64,000 bases of DNA from an uncultured Paracoccaceae bacterium. GTDB lineage: Bacteria; Pseudomonadota; Alphaproteobacteria; Rhodobacterales; Rhodobacteraceae. Made by a program: the position numbers and the translations under genes. The DNA is taken from assembly GCA_943787785.1 (NCBI GenBank), contig CALSNT010000005.1, forward strand, positions 79,396 through 143,395, read 5' to 3'. Positions 8,403 through 18,406 of this stretch are shown here, piece after piece. A model generated the notes under the pieces. It saw only the letters and a program-made list of their open reading frames with translations. It searched no databases and was not told the DNA's origin. How positions within the stretch are numbered: the stretch's first letter is position 1; each line of letters opens with the position of its first letter.

Positions 8403-9688
8403 GCGTCGCAGAACGACTGATTAGGTTTTCAGAAACGGCGCAGCCGACCCCGCTGGTTCGCGAGATTTTCCGACTTTCACTGCTGGACTGGTCCGCCTGC
8501 GCCATCGCCGGGGCGAGCGAGCCGGTCTCCCGCATCGCGCGGGACATAATTTTGCAGGAAAATCATGGCGCTGCCGGCGGCGATGGCGCGCGCGCAAGTG
8601 TGGTGGGAGCCTCTAGCCGTTCACCTGCGCGCGCTGCAGCGTTGGTGAACGGGGCAACGTCCCATGCGCTGGACTATGACGACACGCATTTCGCACACAT
8701 CGGTCATGCCTCGGTCGCCGTGATCCCGGCGGCTCTGGCGGTTGCCGAGGAGGTTGGCGTGGATGGTGTAGCCTTTGCCGAGGCAGCGCTGATCGGCTTG
8801 GAGGCGTCGGTTCGTTTTGGCGTGTGGCTGGGGCGAGACCACTATCAGCAAGGTTTCCATATGACCGGAACCGCCGGGGCCATTGGCGCAACCCTCGCAG
8901 CGGCAAAGCTCATGGACCTCAATGCGGAACAGACTGGTGATGCGCTGGGTCTGGTTGCCAGCCGGGCAGGCGGGATAAAGGCGCAGTTCGGTACCATGGG
9001 CAAACCGATGAATGCAGGCTACGCCGCCGCCAACGGCGTCGAAGCGGTCAGGTTCGCGCGTGCTGGAATGACCTCGAACCCGGGCGCGCTGGATGGGCTC
9101 AACGGTTTTGCGGCCACGCACCACGGCGCCTGTGACGACACCGCCTGGAAGGGCAACGGGCGCGACTGGTTGTTTGAGACCGTCAGCCACAAACTCCACG
9201 CCTGTTGCCATGGAACCCACGCGATGATCGAGGCATTGCGCCAGATAGACGCAGCCGACCCCCAGCGGGTCGAGGTCTACGTCCACCCAAGTTGGCTGAC
9301 GGTTTGCGATATCGCCGAACCCCGCACCGGGCTGGAGGCGAAATTCTCGTTACGCTTATGTGCCGCCATGGCGTTGACAGGGTGGGATACCAGCGCGCTC
9401 GGGACCTTCTCCGACACCGCCTGTGCCGACGCGGAACTGGTGTCTCTGCTGGATCGCGTGCAGATCGCCGGAGATGACACGTTGGCGGAAACCGCCGCGC
9501 GTGTTCGCATTGACGGTGTTGAAGCGGAACACGATCTGAACAGTCGCACAGACCCGGATGCATTGCGCAGTCGTCTGTCGCAAAAGGCGGCGTCAATCCT
9601 GGGCCCCGCTCGCGCTGCTAATCTGGTTTCGGCGATTGAAAATGGCGTTGATTTGAGCGCGTTCACATCCTGCCTGCGGGGGCTATAG
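8399..9688 (+). CDS. MmgE/PrpD family protein
   Basis: This is a 429-residue protein of the 2-methylcitrate dehydratase PrpD / cis-aconitate decarboxylase fold. Typical stretches are ATSHALDYDDTHF near residue 90, HMTGTAGAIGATLAAAKL, and FGTMGKPMNAGYAAANGVEA. The family dehydrates or decarboxylates small hydroxy or tricarboxylic acids; the substrate is not predictable, and no prpB or prpC lies next to it. It overlaps the COQ10-like gene by 4 bp. The following 176 bp hold no gene and end in the IS256 target site. Confidence 0.88.
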   Translation: MSVAERLIRFSETAQPTPLVREIFRLSLLDWSACAIAGASEPVSRIARDIILQENHGAAGGDGARASVVGASSRSPARAAALVNGATSHALDYDDTHFAHIGHASVAVIPAALAVAEEVGVDGVAFAEAALIGLEASVRFGVWLGRDHYQQGFHMTGTAGAIGATLAAAKLMDLNAEQTGDALGLVASRAGGIKAQFGTMGKPMNAGYAAANGVEAVRFARAGMTSNPGALDGLNGFAATHHGACDDTAWKGNGRDWLFETVSHKLHACCHGTHAMIEALRQIDAADPQRVEVYVHPSWLTVCDIAEPRTGLEAKFSLRLCAAMALTGWDTSALGTFSDTACADAELVSLLDRVQIAGDDTLAETAARVRIDGVEAEHDLNSRTDPDALRSRLSQKAASILGPARAANLVSAIENGVDLSAFTSCLRGL

Positions 9689-9855
9689 ACGCAAGGTTGC
9701 TCCGCAGAAAACAAGATACCTCCGGCGGGGATATTTGTGGGTCAATGATGGCGTCAATGTAGATAACGGCCCGAACTCTGCACGAGCTGGGCCGCCATCA
9801 TCGACCACGGTCATCGGCATCCCTGCCTGTACCGCGCCTCGGAGTGTTGTCGAAA

Positions 9856-9864
9856 CTGGTTAAC
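9856..9864. repeat. Left copy of IS256 target-site duplication
   Basis: CTGGTTAAC, identical to 11257-11265 and directly abutting the insertion sequence. A 9-bp duplication agrees with the 8-9 bp known for the IS256 family. Confidence 0.9.
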
Positions 9865-11256
9865 GGTTGTGTCTCGAAAGTGGTGGAAATTCTCCGGCGG
9901 CGTTCTCCGAGCGTTTTGATTTGCGCCTGATCAGGCGACGAGGTCAAGTGTCATTGGTTCAATTGGTTGCGCGAGCGTTTCCCAGCCGTCGACCTTGCGC
10001 ATCTGGATTTGGCCTGAGGCGAGGAGCGCCCAAAGCAGCATCGGCACGGTTGCAGCGCAGGGCAGCACGGTCTGTGTTTTGATCCGGCGGCGAAACTCCT
10101 CGTTCAGGCGCTCGATAGCGTTGGTTGTGCGAGCTGACTTCCACTGCGACGGATCGAGGCGGGTGAAGGTGAACAGCCGATCCCCGGCCTCTTCAAGGCT
10201 GTCTGCGACCGCTCGACACTTGAGCTGCCATTTGCGTAGAAAGGATTTGCGCTGCTTCTCAACTTCATCGGCGGTTTCAGCGTAGATCATGGCGCGATAA
10301 TCGTCGCCCAGCTCCTCGTGCATATGTTTTGGGGCGTGGGCCAGCAGGTTGCGATGCTTGTGAACAGTGCAGCGTTGGATCGGCAAGTCTTGGCCCCACA
10401 ACGCGACCAGCGCGGCCTCCAATCCCGGCGCGCCATCAACCATCACGAACTCGGGCCGCTTGAGGCCCCGCGCATCGAGGTCGTCAATGAACTGACGCCA
10501 GGCGGCTGTGCTCTCCCCGCCCATATTCATGATGGAAAGCAATACTTTCTGCCCATCACGACGCACGCCAATGGCAGCCAGAACCGAGATGTTCTGCGCT
10601 TTCCGATCAAGACGCGTCGTGATGACGGTGCCGTCAAGGATGAGCCGAACGATGTCCTCATCAGCAAGGCTGCGGGCGCACCAGGCGTCCCAGTCGGTCT
10701 TCACCTTGCGCCAAGCGCGGCTGACGACGTCTTTGCCGACAGCCCCCTTGAACAGCGCAAACAGCGCGCGCTTCACACGCCGCGTGTTGGTGCCCGAGAG
10801 ATAAATCGACGCAATCAACGCTTCGGCCGTCTTGGTCAGGCGCTGGTAGCGCGGCAACGCTTTTGAGCGCCATTCACTAGCCTTACCGACTTCATCTTCA
10901 ACCCGGGCGCGGGGTACGCTGATCGTCTCGGTGCCAAATGTCCCGGTGATCTGACGGTCCCGGTGGCCGTGGCGATAGCCTTTCACCGCCTCGGCGTCCC
11001 GGCCATACCGCAAACGGCCAAGAAAGCCGTCCAGTTCTTCCTTGAAAACGGCCTCGATCGTGCCGCGGATGTTGGCGCGCAGCCGATCTTCGATCGGATC
11101 AAAGCCTTCTTCACATGCAAGTAGCGAAATGGGGCTCGTGTCTGTAGTCTTGGTCATGGCGTGATCTCCTAAGGCGGTACCAGCCGCCGATTGGGTGGGT
11201 TTGATTCACCCGGAGATTACGCCACCTTCAAATTTCCACCAACTTCCCGACACGAC
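9865..11256 (-). mobile_element. IS256-family insertion sequence
   Basis: This 1392-bp element is bounded by a 9-bp direct repeat. Its ends are imperfect inverted repeats sharing GTGTC, TGGTGGAAATT, a GGCGT block and TCTCCG in the same order read inward from each side. It contains one transposase gene on the minus strand. It has inserted between the MmgE/PrpD gene and the DMT exporter without breaking either. Confidence 0.93.
9931..11157 (-). CDS. IS256-family (mutator) transposase
   Basis: This is a full-length 408-residue transposase. Family features visible are ISVPRARVEDEVG, the DDE residues D in LILDGTVITT, D in VMVDGAPGLEAAL and E in ARTTNAIERLNEEFRRR, and the CTVHKHRNLL stretch between them. 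The ATG at 11155-11157 has GGAG 9-12 bases upstream. The intact frame and matching termini suggest a recent, possibly active copy. Confidence 0.95.
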   Translation of the reverse strand: MTKTTDTSPISLLACEEGFDPIEDRLRANIRGTIEAVFKEELDGFLGRLRYGRDAEAVKGYRHGHRDRQITGTFGTETISVPRARVEDEVGKASEWRSKALPRYQRLTKTAEALIASIYLSGTNTRRVKRALFALFKGAVGKDVVSRAWRKVKTDWDAWCARSLADEDIVRLILDGTVITTRLDRKAQNISVLAAIGVRRDGQKVLLSIMNMGGESTAAWRQFIDDLDARGLKRPEFVMVDGAPGLEAALVALWGQDLPIQRCTVHKHRNLLAHAPKHMHEELGDDYRAMIYAETADEVEKQRKSFLRKWQLKCRAVADSLEEAGDRLFTFTRLDPSQWKSARTTNAIERLNEEFRRRIKTQTVLPCAATVPMLLWALLASGQIQMRKVDGWETLAQPIEPMTLDLVA

Positions 11257-11265
11257 CTGGTTAAC
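11257..11265. repeat. Right copy of IS256 target-site duplication
   Basis: CTGGTTAAC, the partner of 9856-9864. Confidence 0.9.
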
Positions 11266-11392
11266 ACAATCCTACCGCTGCATCATTGACCCGACAATAT
11301 CCTCGGGGGTGAATGGCGCGAAGCGACAGAGGGGGCAGACCGCCCCCTTTCCCGCTCGCCGCAGGCGCACCACCAAGGGGATCGTCCGCGCC

Positions 11393-12298
11393 TCAGACCC
11401 GCTTGCCCAAAACCTCGACCAGTGCCGCCGAGATCATTAGTGCACTGCCCAGTACTTCCCGCGCGCCGAAGGGCTCGCCAGCCAGCCATGCGGCCGAAGC
11501 GACCGCAGCTATGACATCCGTCATAAGAAGCACCCCCACGCGCCCCGGTGTCAGGCGGGTGGCTGGCCACAGAGTCAGCACCAGCATTGGCGCGACGTAG
11601 AATGCGATCAGCAGACCCCAGCCGGCATTGCCGAGAAACACTGCAGGCGCGATTGTTCCTCCAAGGGCGTCACCACCCAGAAATAGTGTTGCGCCTGTCA
11701 CCAGCAGCGCACCGACCATGAACGCCAGGATCTGGTCGCTAACGGCAGCGTTCTTCATCCGATAGACCCCGAAACTGCCGACCGCCCAGGCCAATCCAGC
11801 GCCCAACGCCAGCCAGTCGCCCAGATTTCGCGGCAATGGCAGGCCCGATCCCCCACCCAGCACAACCGCCAATCCGCCGATGCCCAGGCAAAGGGACGCG
11901 AGGCGGGGCAGGGTCAGGCGCTCGCCCAAAAGCGCAATGCCAAGTAGCGTGCCCCATACCGGAGTGAGGTAAAACAACAGGATCGAGTGGACCACGTCGG
12001 TCAAAAGCAAGCTTGTTGCGTACAGGCTGAACGCTGCCCCGGTGCCAAGACCACAAAACGCCAGCGCGCCAAATCGCGCCCAAATGGGGCGCCAGCGCAG
12101 CGCGATCAATGGGCTGAGCACGACCAGCGTGGCCGCATAAATCAGCAAGCCGGGCCAGGCGCCAGGCAATCCCTGCGCTTCAAGCGCGCGGATCGGAATC
12201 CAGATGACGCCCCACAGCGCTCCGCCGAGCATCAGCGCAAGGCTCGCGGTCGTGTTCGACGCAGAATTGAGCGCCGCAATGGCTGTGCGGTGGATCAC
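11393..12298 (-). CDS. EamA/DMT-superfamily transporter
   Basis: This is a 301-residue inner-membrane protein with about ten hydrophobic helices in two EamA repeats: GGALWGVIWIPIRAL opens the first and LGAGLAWAVGSFGVYRM the second. The C-terminal helix ends with LMISAALVEVLGKRV. DMT proteins of this size usually export amino acids or other small metabolites; the substrate is unknown. The only start in frame before the first helix is a GTG at 12296-12298, without a clear ribosome binding site, so the exact N-terminus is uncertain. Downstream is the IS256 element. Confidence 0.85.
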   Translation of the reverse strand: MIHRTAIAALNSASNTTASLALMLGGALWGVIWIPIRALEAQGLPGAWPGLLIYAATLVVLSPLIALRWRPIWARFGALAFCGLGTGAAFSLYATSLLLTDVVHSILLFYLTPVWGTLLGIALLGERLTLPRLASLCLGIGGLAVVLGGGSGLPLPRNLGDWLALGAGLAWAVGSFGVYRMKNAAVSDQILAFMVGALLVTGATLFLGGDALGGTIAPAVFLGNAGWGLLIAFYVAPMLVLTLWPATRLTPGRVGVLLMTDVIAAVASAAWLAGEPFGAREVLGSALMISAALVEVLGKRV

Positions 12299-12342
12299 GG
12301 TTGCTGTCCGGTTCGGTGTGAATTTCGCCGGGACAGAAACAC

Positions 12343-12369
12343 AAAAAAGCGGGCCTCGAAAGGCCCGCT
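12343..12369 (-). terminator. Rho-independent terminator of amtB
   Basis: Perfect 8-bp stem GCGGGCCT / AGGCCCGC with loop CGAA, followed on the minus strand by six T. It lies 23 bp past the amtB stop. Confidence 0.93.
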
Positions 12370-12391
12370 ATGAAGTGCGCCTGAAAGTTTA

Positions 12392-13570
12392 TCAGGAGGT
12401 CATGTCGTAAGCACGCTCACCATGCAGGGACAGGTCGAGGCCGTTGGTTTCCGCCTCGGCATCGACGCGGAATGTCGTGACGGCGCGGCAGATGACGACC
12501 AGAACCGCGGTCAGAACCACAGTGTAAACGCCAACGATCGCCAGCGAGCCGAGCTGCGCCGCCCAGACGCCAGCACCGAACACTGCTATCATGATAGTAC
12601 CGAAAATGCCGCCGACGCCATGGACTGCGAAGACGTCCAGGGTGTCGTCGATACCGGCCTTGTTACGGATGAAGTTCACGGCTTCCTGGCACAGGACACC
12701 AGCAACCAAACCGATGATTAGTGCAGGGATTGGTCCGACGAAACCGGACGCCGGTGTGATTGAGGCAAGCCCCGCGATGGTGCCGGTGACAATCCCGACC
12801 AGCGAGGCCTTGCCGTATTTGATCCGCTCCCAAGCGGCCCAGGACAGGGACGCAGCGGCAGCCGAAATATGCGTGACCGTCAGCGCCATCGCGGCGCCTC
12901 CGTCGGCGGCCAGCTGAGAGCCTCCATTAAAGCCAAACCAGCCAACCCAAAGCATCGCCGCGCCGATCATGACGTAGCCGGGGTTATGCGGTGGCGTGGT
13001 GCGGTTCTTGCGCGCGCCCAACATCACCGCGATCACCAACGCCGCCAGACCGGCGGTTTCGTGGACCACTATGCCACCTGCGAAGTCCCGGGCGCCAATC
13101 TCTCCGAAAATGCCACCATCAGCCAGCATGCCGCCGCCCCAAATCCAGTGCACCACCGGCGCATAGACCAGCAGCATCCAGAGGCCACTGAACAGCAGGA
13201 CGAACCCGAAACCGATGCGTTCGACGTATGCTCCGACGATCAAAGCTGGGGTGATGATCGCGAATGTCATCTGGAAGGCGAAGAACAAGACCTCGGGAAT
13301 GGTTCCCGACAGGCTGTCGGCGGTCACGCCGTTCAGGAAGGCTTTTCCGAGACCTCCCCAGATCGCGTTGCCGTCACCGAACGCGATTGAGTAGCCGAGA
13401 GCCAGCCACAGAAGGCTCATCAGGCAGGCGATGGCATAGCAGTGCATGAACACGCTCAGCACATTCCGCGCCCGCACAAGACCGCCATAAAACAAGGCAA
13501 GGCCCGGCAGGGTCATGAACAGCACCAGGGCTGTTGCGGTGATAATCCAGGCTGTATCTGCGCCGACCAT
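12392..13570 (-). CDS. amtB: Ammonium transporter
   Basis: This 392-residue Amt channel moves NH4+/NH3 across the inner membrane. Signatures visible are LALFYGGLVRARNVLS near the N-terminus, the pore region FQMTFAIITPALIVGAYVER, DFAGGIVVHETAGLAALV with a pore-lining His, and the C-terminal AVHGVGGIFGTI with the second His. The start ATG 13568-13570 is chosen because GGAGG lies 6 bases before it. The frame extends upstream to 13711, but that part has no Amt similarity. No glnK gene precedes it, although amtB is usually paired with one. Its own terminator follows. Confidence 0.95.
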   Translation of the reverse strand: MVGADTAWIITATALVLFMTLPGLALFYGGLVRARNVLSVFMHCYAIACLMSLLWLALGYSIAFGDGNAIWGGLGKAFLNGVTADSLSGTIPEVLFFAFQMTFAIITPALIVGAYVERIGFGFVLLFSGLWMLLVYAPVVHWIWGGGMLADGGIFGEIGARDFAGGIVVHETAGLAALVIAVMLGARKNRTTPPHNPGYVMIGAAMLWVGWFGFNGGSQLAADGGAAMALTVTHISAAAASLSWAAWERIKYGKASLVGIVTGTIAGLASITPASGFVGPIPALIIGLVAGVLCQEAVNFIRNKAGIDDTLDVFAVHGVGGIFGTIMIAVFGAGVWAAQLGSLAIVGVYTVVLTAVLVVICRAVTTFRVDAEAETNGLDLSLHGERAYDMTS

Positions 13571-14115
13571 TGTCGCCTCCGTCATGTGTTTCCGGGGCAT
13601 CAAGCCGGTGCAGGCGGCGATGAAAACAGGCAGTTTGGTATCCGGCTGCGCATTTTGTGAGCAAATGCGGAACTGCTGTATATTTAGGCACAATAGGCGG
13701 CCTATGCGCATTATTCAGGCGAAACTGGCAGGGCGTCGATTTGGGGTCAAAAGCAAAGTTATCCCGCAGGAATGTAGCTGCAAGGGTGCCGCTAAAGGCC
13801 TGAAGCGGCCATTCGACCTTTGCCCTCTTTGTGCATGGAATGAAGGCGAAGCCGCCATGCACTCGCCAGCCCGTCCGGGCGGGTTGGCGACTGGTGAGGG
13901 CAGCGTAACTCTGTGATTTGACGGGCGAACCTCACCATTAAGCGGCACGAATGTCCGTCGCATCACCAACCCACGGGCTGACAAGTGCAAGGCTTATGTT
14001 GCGAGAAAACGAACGTCCACTCAGGGTCATTCCAACCACTTTCATCATCTCAAGTTAATTGAACTGAATGAGAATTTGCGGCTACTTCTGGCAACGCTGC
14101 CGCAGGTTTTCCACC
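13571..14115. other. Gene-poor gap between amtB and cinA
   Basis: These 545 bases carry the amtB upstream region, one copy of a dispersed repeat (13824-13872) and a strong hairpin at 13864-13889 (10-bp arms CGCCAGCCCG / CGGGTTGGCG). No convincing coding frame or sigma54-type promoter was found. Confidence 0.6.
13824..13872 (+). repeat. Dispersed repeat, copy 1
   Basis: A stretch of about 42 bp starting at 13831 matches the reverse complement of 45050-45091 with 36 identities by eye. Shared blocks are TGCATGGAAT, AAGGCGA, CCATGCA and TCGCC. The two copies lie in unrelated intergenic spaces about 31 kb apart and in opposite orientation. Confidence 0.75.
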
Positions 14116-14584
14116 TTACCCCAGCCGCTTCACCAGCAGCGCAATCGCATGATCCGTGGCTGCGTCGCGCACCGAGGCGCGCCCGATGGCTCCGAATTCC
14201 TGCACCTCAGCCAGTGTCGGGGCACCCTTCATTGCAGTGGCGAACCAGACCAGTCCTTCGGGCTTTGTTTCCGACCCACCCGGACCCGCAACCCCGGTGA
14301 CCGCCACCGCCAGCGTGGCCTTCGAGGACTTCAACGCCCCCTCGGCCATCTCGCGCGCGACGTCCTCGCTGACGGCACCGTGCTGCGCGATAGGAGACCG
14401 GCATCACGTCCAGCATCCGAACCTTGGCAGCGTTGGAATAGGTGACGCAGCCATGATCGAACACGTCCGAGGCCCCGGGAATCGCTGTTATCGCTGCCGC
14501 GACCATGCCGCCAGTACAGCTTTCGGCGGTGGCGATTGTCGCCTTGGCGTTGCGCGCCGCCATGATCAGGGTTGAGGCACTCAT
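14116..14584 (-). pseudogene. cinA: CinA C-terminal domain amidohydrolase, frameshifted
   Basis: The N-terminal half ([18 protein letters not shown], then TAESCTGGMVAAAIT and VTYSNAAKVRMLDV) and the C-terminal half ([19 protein letters not shown], then [22 protein letters not shown]) of a stand-alone CinA/PncC domain are in different frames. The break is around 14388-14400, where one extra base would explain the shift. The intact protein of about 155 residues would deamidate nicotinamide mononucleotide in pyridine nucleotide salvage. It overlaps pgpA by ATGA, so it belongs to the ispDF-pgpA-cinA operon. Whether this is a real mutation or a sequence error cannot be decided here. Confidence 0.85.
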
Positions 14585-15075
14585 ACGCCGAGCATCCCAT
14601 GCGAAACGCCAGCGGCCAATGCCAGAATAATCGCCGCAAAAGCGCCTGCCATCACATCGTCCAGCATGACCCCGAGCGCATCACCGCGCCGGTCGGCCCA
14701 GCCGACCAGCCAGGGCTTCCAGATATCGAACAGGCGAAACAGAACGAACGCCCCGAGCCAGCCGGGCCAGGGGAACAACCAGGGGTCCGCGCCCGCGTGC
14801 GACAGGCCTGCGGACAACGGCATCAGCGCGATCCACAACCCGACAACCTCGTCGATGACAATCTCGGACGGGTCGTGATCGGCCTTGCCTTGGGTTTCCA
14901 CCGCCGTTGCCCACCATCCCAGCGCGAACGCCAAAATCGTTGCAATCACCAGCCCCGGAAACCCGAACAGCCCGTGGATCACCCAACCAACTGGCAAGGC
15001 TGCCGCTGTACCCCAAGTGCCGGGGGCAGGGCGCAGCAGTCCAGCCCCGAAGAAGATGGCGATAAGGCGGGTCAT
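14581..15075 (-). CDS. pgpA: Phosphatidylglycerophosphatase A
   Basis: This 164-residue inner-membrane enzyme removes the phosphate from phosphatidylglycerol phosphate to give phosphatidylglycerol. Family motifs are the N-terminal [30 protein letters not shown] with catalytic acidic residues, and [17 protein letters not shown] followed by [10 protein letters not shown]. Four hydrophobic stretches fit the PgpA topology. It overlaps ispDF upstream and cinA downstream by 4 bp each, so the three are translationally coupled. Confidence 0.95.
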   Translation of the reverse strand: MTRLIAIFFGAGLLRPAPGTWGTAAALPVGWVIHGLFGFPGLVIATILAFALGWWATAVETQGKADHDPSEIVIDEVVGLWIALMPLSAGLSHAGADPWLFPWPGWLGAFVLFRLFDIWKPWLVGWADRRGDALGVMLDDVMAGAFAAIILALAAGVSHGMLGV

Positions 15076-16199
15076 TCGGCGACCAACGTTGCGGTTGCCT
15101 GTGCGGCGATGCCCTCGCCCCGGCCGGTGAAGCCCAGCCGCTCGGACGTTGTCGCCTTGACGCTGATCCGATCCTCGGCAACCCCGGTAATCTCGGCAAG
15201 TTGCGCCTGCATGGCGGCGGCGTGGGGGCCAATCTTGGGATCCTCGCAGATGATCGTGCAGTCGATCTGGTTGATCCGATATCCCCGCTCACCCGCCATC
15301 CCGGAGGCGTGGCTCAGAAACAATCCACTGTTCGCATTCTTCCACTGCGGATCACTGGGAGGGAAATGCCGGCCGATGTCACCAGCACTTAACGCGCCAT
15401 AGATTGCATCAGTAATCGCATGCATCGCCACATCCGCGTCCGAGTGTCCCTCAAGCCCCTTTCCATAGGGCACGGCAACGCCGCACAGCGTCACATGATC
15501 GCCCGTGCAAAACCGATGCACGTCAAATCCACTGCCAACCCGAACATCCATGCGACCGCCTAGCACGGCCTCGGCGCGCGCGAAATCCTGTGGGTGGGTG
15601 ATCTTGAAGTTCTCGGCCTCACCTTCGACGATTGTTACCTCCAACCCATGCGCGCGGGCGACTTCCACATCATCGCTGGCCTTCGCACGATAGGCGCGAT
15701 GGGCGGCCAGAATGGCGTCAAACTGAAACCCTTGCGGCGTTTGCGCTGCAAACAATGCGTCGCGTGGCTGGACTCCACCGACCTTGCCGTCATCGCCACG
15801 CCACAACGCATCTGTGATGGGCAGCCCAGGTGCTGCAGATGACCCTTCCAGTGCCGCAATGACCCGCGTGATTAGCGCTTGCGACACCAACGGGCGCGCT
15901 GCGTCGTGAATCAGCACCTGAGTCACCTGGCTTGGAACGGCCCGCAACCCTGCGAGAACGCTGTCCTTTCGTGTCGCACCACCGGCGACGCAGATAACCT
16001 CTCCCAGTTGCGCCGCCCGCACCATGTCGTCGCGGTGGAGAACCACGACAATCGGGCCGATATCGGGCGCTCCGCTAAACGCGGCAATTGTGCGCTCTAT
16101 CACGGGGCGCCCACCCAGCATCTGCCATTGTTTGGGCAATTCGCCCCCGGCGCGTTCTCCGCGTCCGGCGGCGACGATGATTGCTGCAGTGACGGGCAA
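15072..16199 (-). CDS. ispDF: Bifunctional IspD-IspF (MEP isoprenoid pathway)
   Basis: This is a 375-residue fusion. Residues 1 to about 213 are the IspD cytidylyltransferase ([31 protein letters not shown]), which makes CDP-methylerythritol. From about residue 218 the IspF domain ([45 protein letters not shown]) forms the cyclic diphosphate; Asp and His of DVH are its metal ligands. Fusion of these non-consecutive steps is usual in alphaproteobacteria. It diverges from dusB with a 162-bp intergenic region that must hold both promoters. Confidence 0.97.
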   Translation of the reverse strand: MPVTAAIIVAAGRGERAGGELPKQWQMLGGRPVIERTIAAFSGAPDIGPIVVVLHRDDMVRAAQLGEVICVAGGATRKDSVLAGLRAVPSQVTQVLIHDAARPLVSQALITRVIAALEGSSAAPGLPITDALWRGDDGKVGGVQPRDALFAAQTPQGFQFDAILAAHRAYRAKASDDVEVARAHGLEVTIVEGEAENFKITHPQDFARAEAVLGGRMDVRVGSGFDVHRFCTGDHVTLCGVAVPYGKGLEGHSDADVAMHAITDAIYGALSAGDIGRHFPPSDPQWKNANSGLFLSHASGMAGERGYRINQIDCTIICEDPKIGPHAAAMQAQLAEITGVAEDRISVKATTSERLGFTGRGEGIAAQATATLVAE

Positions 16200-16361
16200 C
16201 GGCGATCCCTTTTCTCAAAACGCTGTCTGTCTAGGCATTGCGTCGCTTCAGGGCAATGAGATGCAGCAGCCGGAAAATTTCGTCGAAAAATCTGACGCGC
16301 AGCTGTTGCCGCTGGCGGCACGAGCCGTTAACCCAGCCAAATCTGCCCAAGGATTAGGCAC

Positions 16362-17342
16362 ATGACCATTCAAGTGGCAAATGTCACGCTTGATACCCCA
16401 GTCCTTCTGGCCCCGATGGCCGGAATCACCGACCTGCCGTTTCGCCGGTTGGTGTCATCCTTTGGCGCGGGCCTTGTCGTGTCCGAGATGGTCGCAAGTC
16501 AGGAAATGGTGCAGGCCAAGCCCGGCGTGCGGGAACGTGCCGAACTTGGCTTCGGCATTGAGAATACAGCTGTGCAGATTGCAGGCCGCGAAGCCCATTG
16601 GATGGCCGAGGCCGCGCGCATGGTCGAAGCCAGCGGCGCGCGCATCATCGACATCAACATGGGCTGCCCGGCCAAGAAGATTGTTAACGGCTGGTCCGGC
16701 TCGGCGCTGCTGCGCGACCTCGATCACGCGCTGCACCTGATCGAGGCTGTGGTGGCGGCCGTAAAGGTGCCGGTGACGCTGAAAACCCGCCTCGGTTGGG
16801 ACGATGATCTGTTGAATGCCCCCGATTTGGCGCGACGCGCCGAGGTAGCCGGGATCGCGATGATCACGATCCACGGACGCACACGCTGTCAGTTTTACAA
16901 AGGCCGCGCGGATTGGGCGGCAATACGGGCGGTGGTGGAGGCGGTCTCGATTCCGGTCATCGCCAACGGAGATATCGTGACATCTGACGACGCGGCGGAA
17001 GCGCTGCGGCTGTCCGGCGCGGCAGGCGTGATGATCGGGCGTGGATCACAAGGCGCGCCCTGGCGGTTAGCAGAGGTTGCAGCGCATTTGGGCGGGCGTG
17101 GAACCGCCATGGAACTTGACGCGATTCAGTACCTTAATATGACGTTGGAACACTATGAAGATACTCTAGAATTTTATGGTGTATCTCTAGGCGGGCGGGT
17201 GATCCGCAAGCACCTCGGTTGGTATATGGACCACGCGGAGACACCGCCGAACCTGCGCCGTGAAGTCCTGACCGAAACCTCACCGAAGAAAATGCACAGG
17301 CTCCTCGGCGATGCGCTGACCAACCATCGAGAAGCTGCATGA
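16362..17342 (+). CDS. dusB: tRNA-dihydrouridine synthase (NifR3/DusB)
   Basis: This 326-residue FMN-dependent enzyme reduces uridine in tRNA D-loops. [17 protein letters not shown] opens the TIM barrel, [20 protein letters not shown] contains the catalytic Cys102, and [13 protein letters not shown] binds the FMN phosphate. The gene was first named nifR3 in Rhodobacter because it precedes ntrBC, and the same order is found here. Its stop overlaps ntrB by 4 bp. AAGGATTAGG precedes the ATG. Confidence 0.95.
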   Translation: MTIQVANVTLDTPVLLAPMAGITDLPFRRLVSSFGAGLVVSEMVASQEMVQAKPGVRERAELGFGIENTAVQIAGREAHWMAEAARMVEASGARIIDINMGCPAKKIVNGWSGSALLRDLDHALHLIEAVVAAVKVPVTLKTRLGWDDDLLNAPDLARRAEVAGIAMITIHGRTRCQFYKGRADWAAIRAVVEAVSIPVIANGDIVTSDDAAEALRLSGAAGVMIGRGSQGAPWRLAEVAAHLGGRGTAMELDAIQYLNMTLEHYEDTLEFYGVSLGGRVIRKHLGWYMDHAETPPNLRREVLTETSPKKMHRLLGDALTNHREAA

Positions 17343-18403
17343 GCACTGACGATACCCTCTGGGCTGCGCTGCCGGTCCCTGCAGTCCTGATCGGTGCCGA
17401 CGATGCAATCTCTGACATTAACCCGGCGGCAGAGGGTTTCCTGAACGCTTCGGCCAAATCTGTAACCGGCGCGCCGGTGCTGGATCGGCTGGCAATTGAC
17501 GCGCCGCTGGGTGACGCGCTGTCCCGCGTCCGTGATGACCAATCGCCATTGTTTATCAATACTGTAGATGTCAGCGGAGGCCTCGGACCACCTGTCGTTT
17601 GCAACATCCAGATTGCGCCGGTGCCGGGCGAGCCGGGCCGCCTTCTGATGTTGCTGACGCCGCGCCAGATCGCCAATCAACTAGGCCGCGCCCATTCCGT
17701 CAAAACCGCCGCACGCTCGGCCATCGGCATGGCCGAGATGCTGGCGCACGAAATCAAGAACCCGCTGGCCGGGATCACAGGGGCGGCGCAACTGCTTTCC
17801 ATGGGCCTCAAAGGCGAGGATCTGGAAATGACCGACCTGATCGTCGCTGAAAGCCGCCGCATCGTCGCGCTGCTGGATCAGGTCGAGCATTTCGGCAACC
17901 AACGACCACCCCAGCGCGCCGCCACAAACATACACGACTTGCTGGACCGCGCCTGCGCCTCGGCGTCGGTCGGTTTTGCGGCGAATATGGCGGTTCGCAA
18001 GCACTATGATCCGTCACTTCCGGCCACATGGGTCGACGGCGACCAAATGTTGCAGGTCTTTCTAAACCTATTGAAGAACGCATCGGAAGCCGCTGATAAC
18101 AAAGGTGGTACCATTACAGTGAGAACCTTCTACGACATGACCTTGCGCCTGCGGCGCGCCGACGGAACCGGCGCGGCGCTGCCCTTGCAGGTGGAAATCG
18201 AAGACGATGGCCCCGGCCTGCCGCCCGAGATTGCCGCCAACGCGTTCGATCCATTCGTGTCGGGCCGCGAAAATGGCACCGGGCTTGGGCTGGCGCTGGT
18301 CAGCAAGATTGTTGCCGACCACGACGGATGGATCAGCGTCACCACGACCCCCGGAAGGACGGTGTTCCGCCTGTCCCTGCCGGTTGCGAAAACTCAGGAG
18401 TAA
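17339..18403 (+). CDS. ntrB: Nitrogen regulation sensor histidine kinase NtrB
   Basis: This is a 354-residue soluble kinase: an N-terminal PAS-like domain (residues 1 to about 110), then the dimerisation and phosphoacceptor segment [17 protein letters not shown] with His137, and the ATPase domain with LKNASEAAD (N box), [10 protein letters not shown] and [11 protein letters not shown] (G boxes). It phosphorylates NtrC when nitrogen is scarce and is controlled by PII protein. It is coupled to dusB upstream and lies three bases from ntrC downstream. Confidence 0.95.
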   Translation: MSTDDTLWAALPVPAVLIGADDAISDINPAAEGFLNASAKSVTGAPVLDRLAIDAPLGDALSRVRDDQSPLFINTVDVSGGLGPPVVCNIQIAPVPGEPGRLLMLLTPRQIANQLGRAHSVKTAARSAIGMAEMLAHEIKNPLAGITGAAQLLSMGLKGEDLEMTDLIVAESRRIVALLDQVEHFGNQRPPQRAATNIHDLLDRACASASVGFAANMAVRKHYDPSLPATWVDGDQMLQVFLNLLKNASEAADNKGGTITVRTFYDMTLRLRRADGTGAALPLQVEIEDDGPGLPPEIAANAFDPFVSGRENGTGLGLALVSKIVADHDGWISVTTTPGRTVFRLSLPVAKTQE

Positions 18404-18406
18404 CCC

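Noticed and set aside
13515..13916. Coding gene upstream of amtB
   Set aside because: The frame overlaps the amtB start region and a repeat and has no domain; the stretch resembles non-coding repeat sequence.
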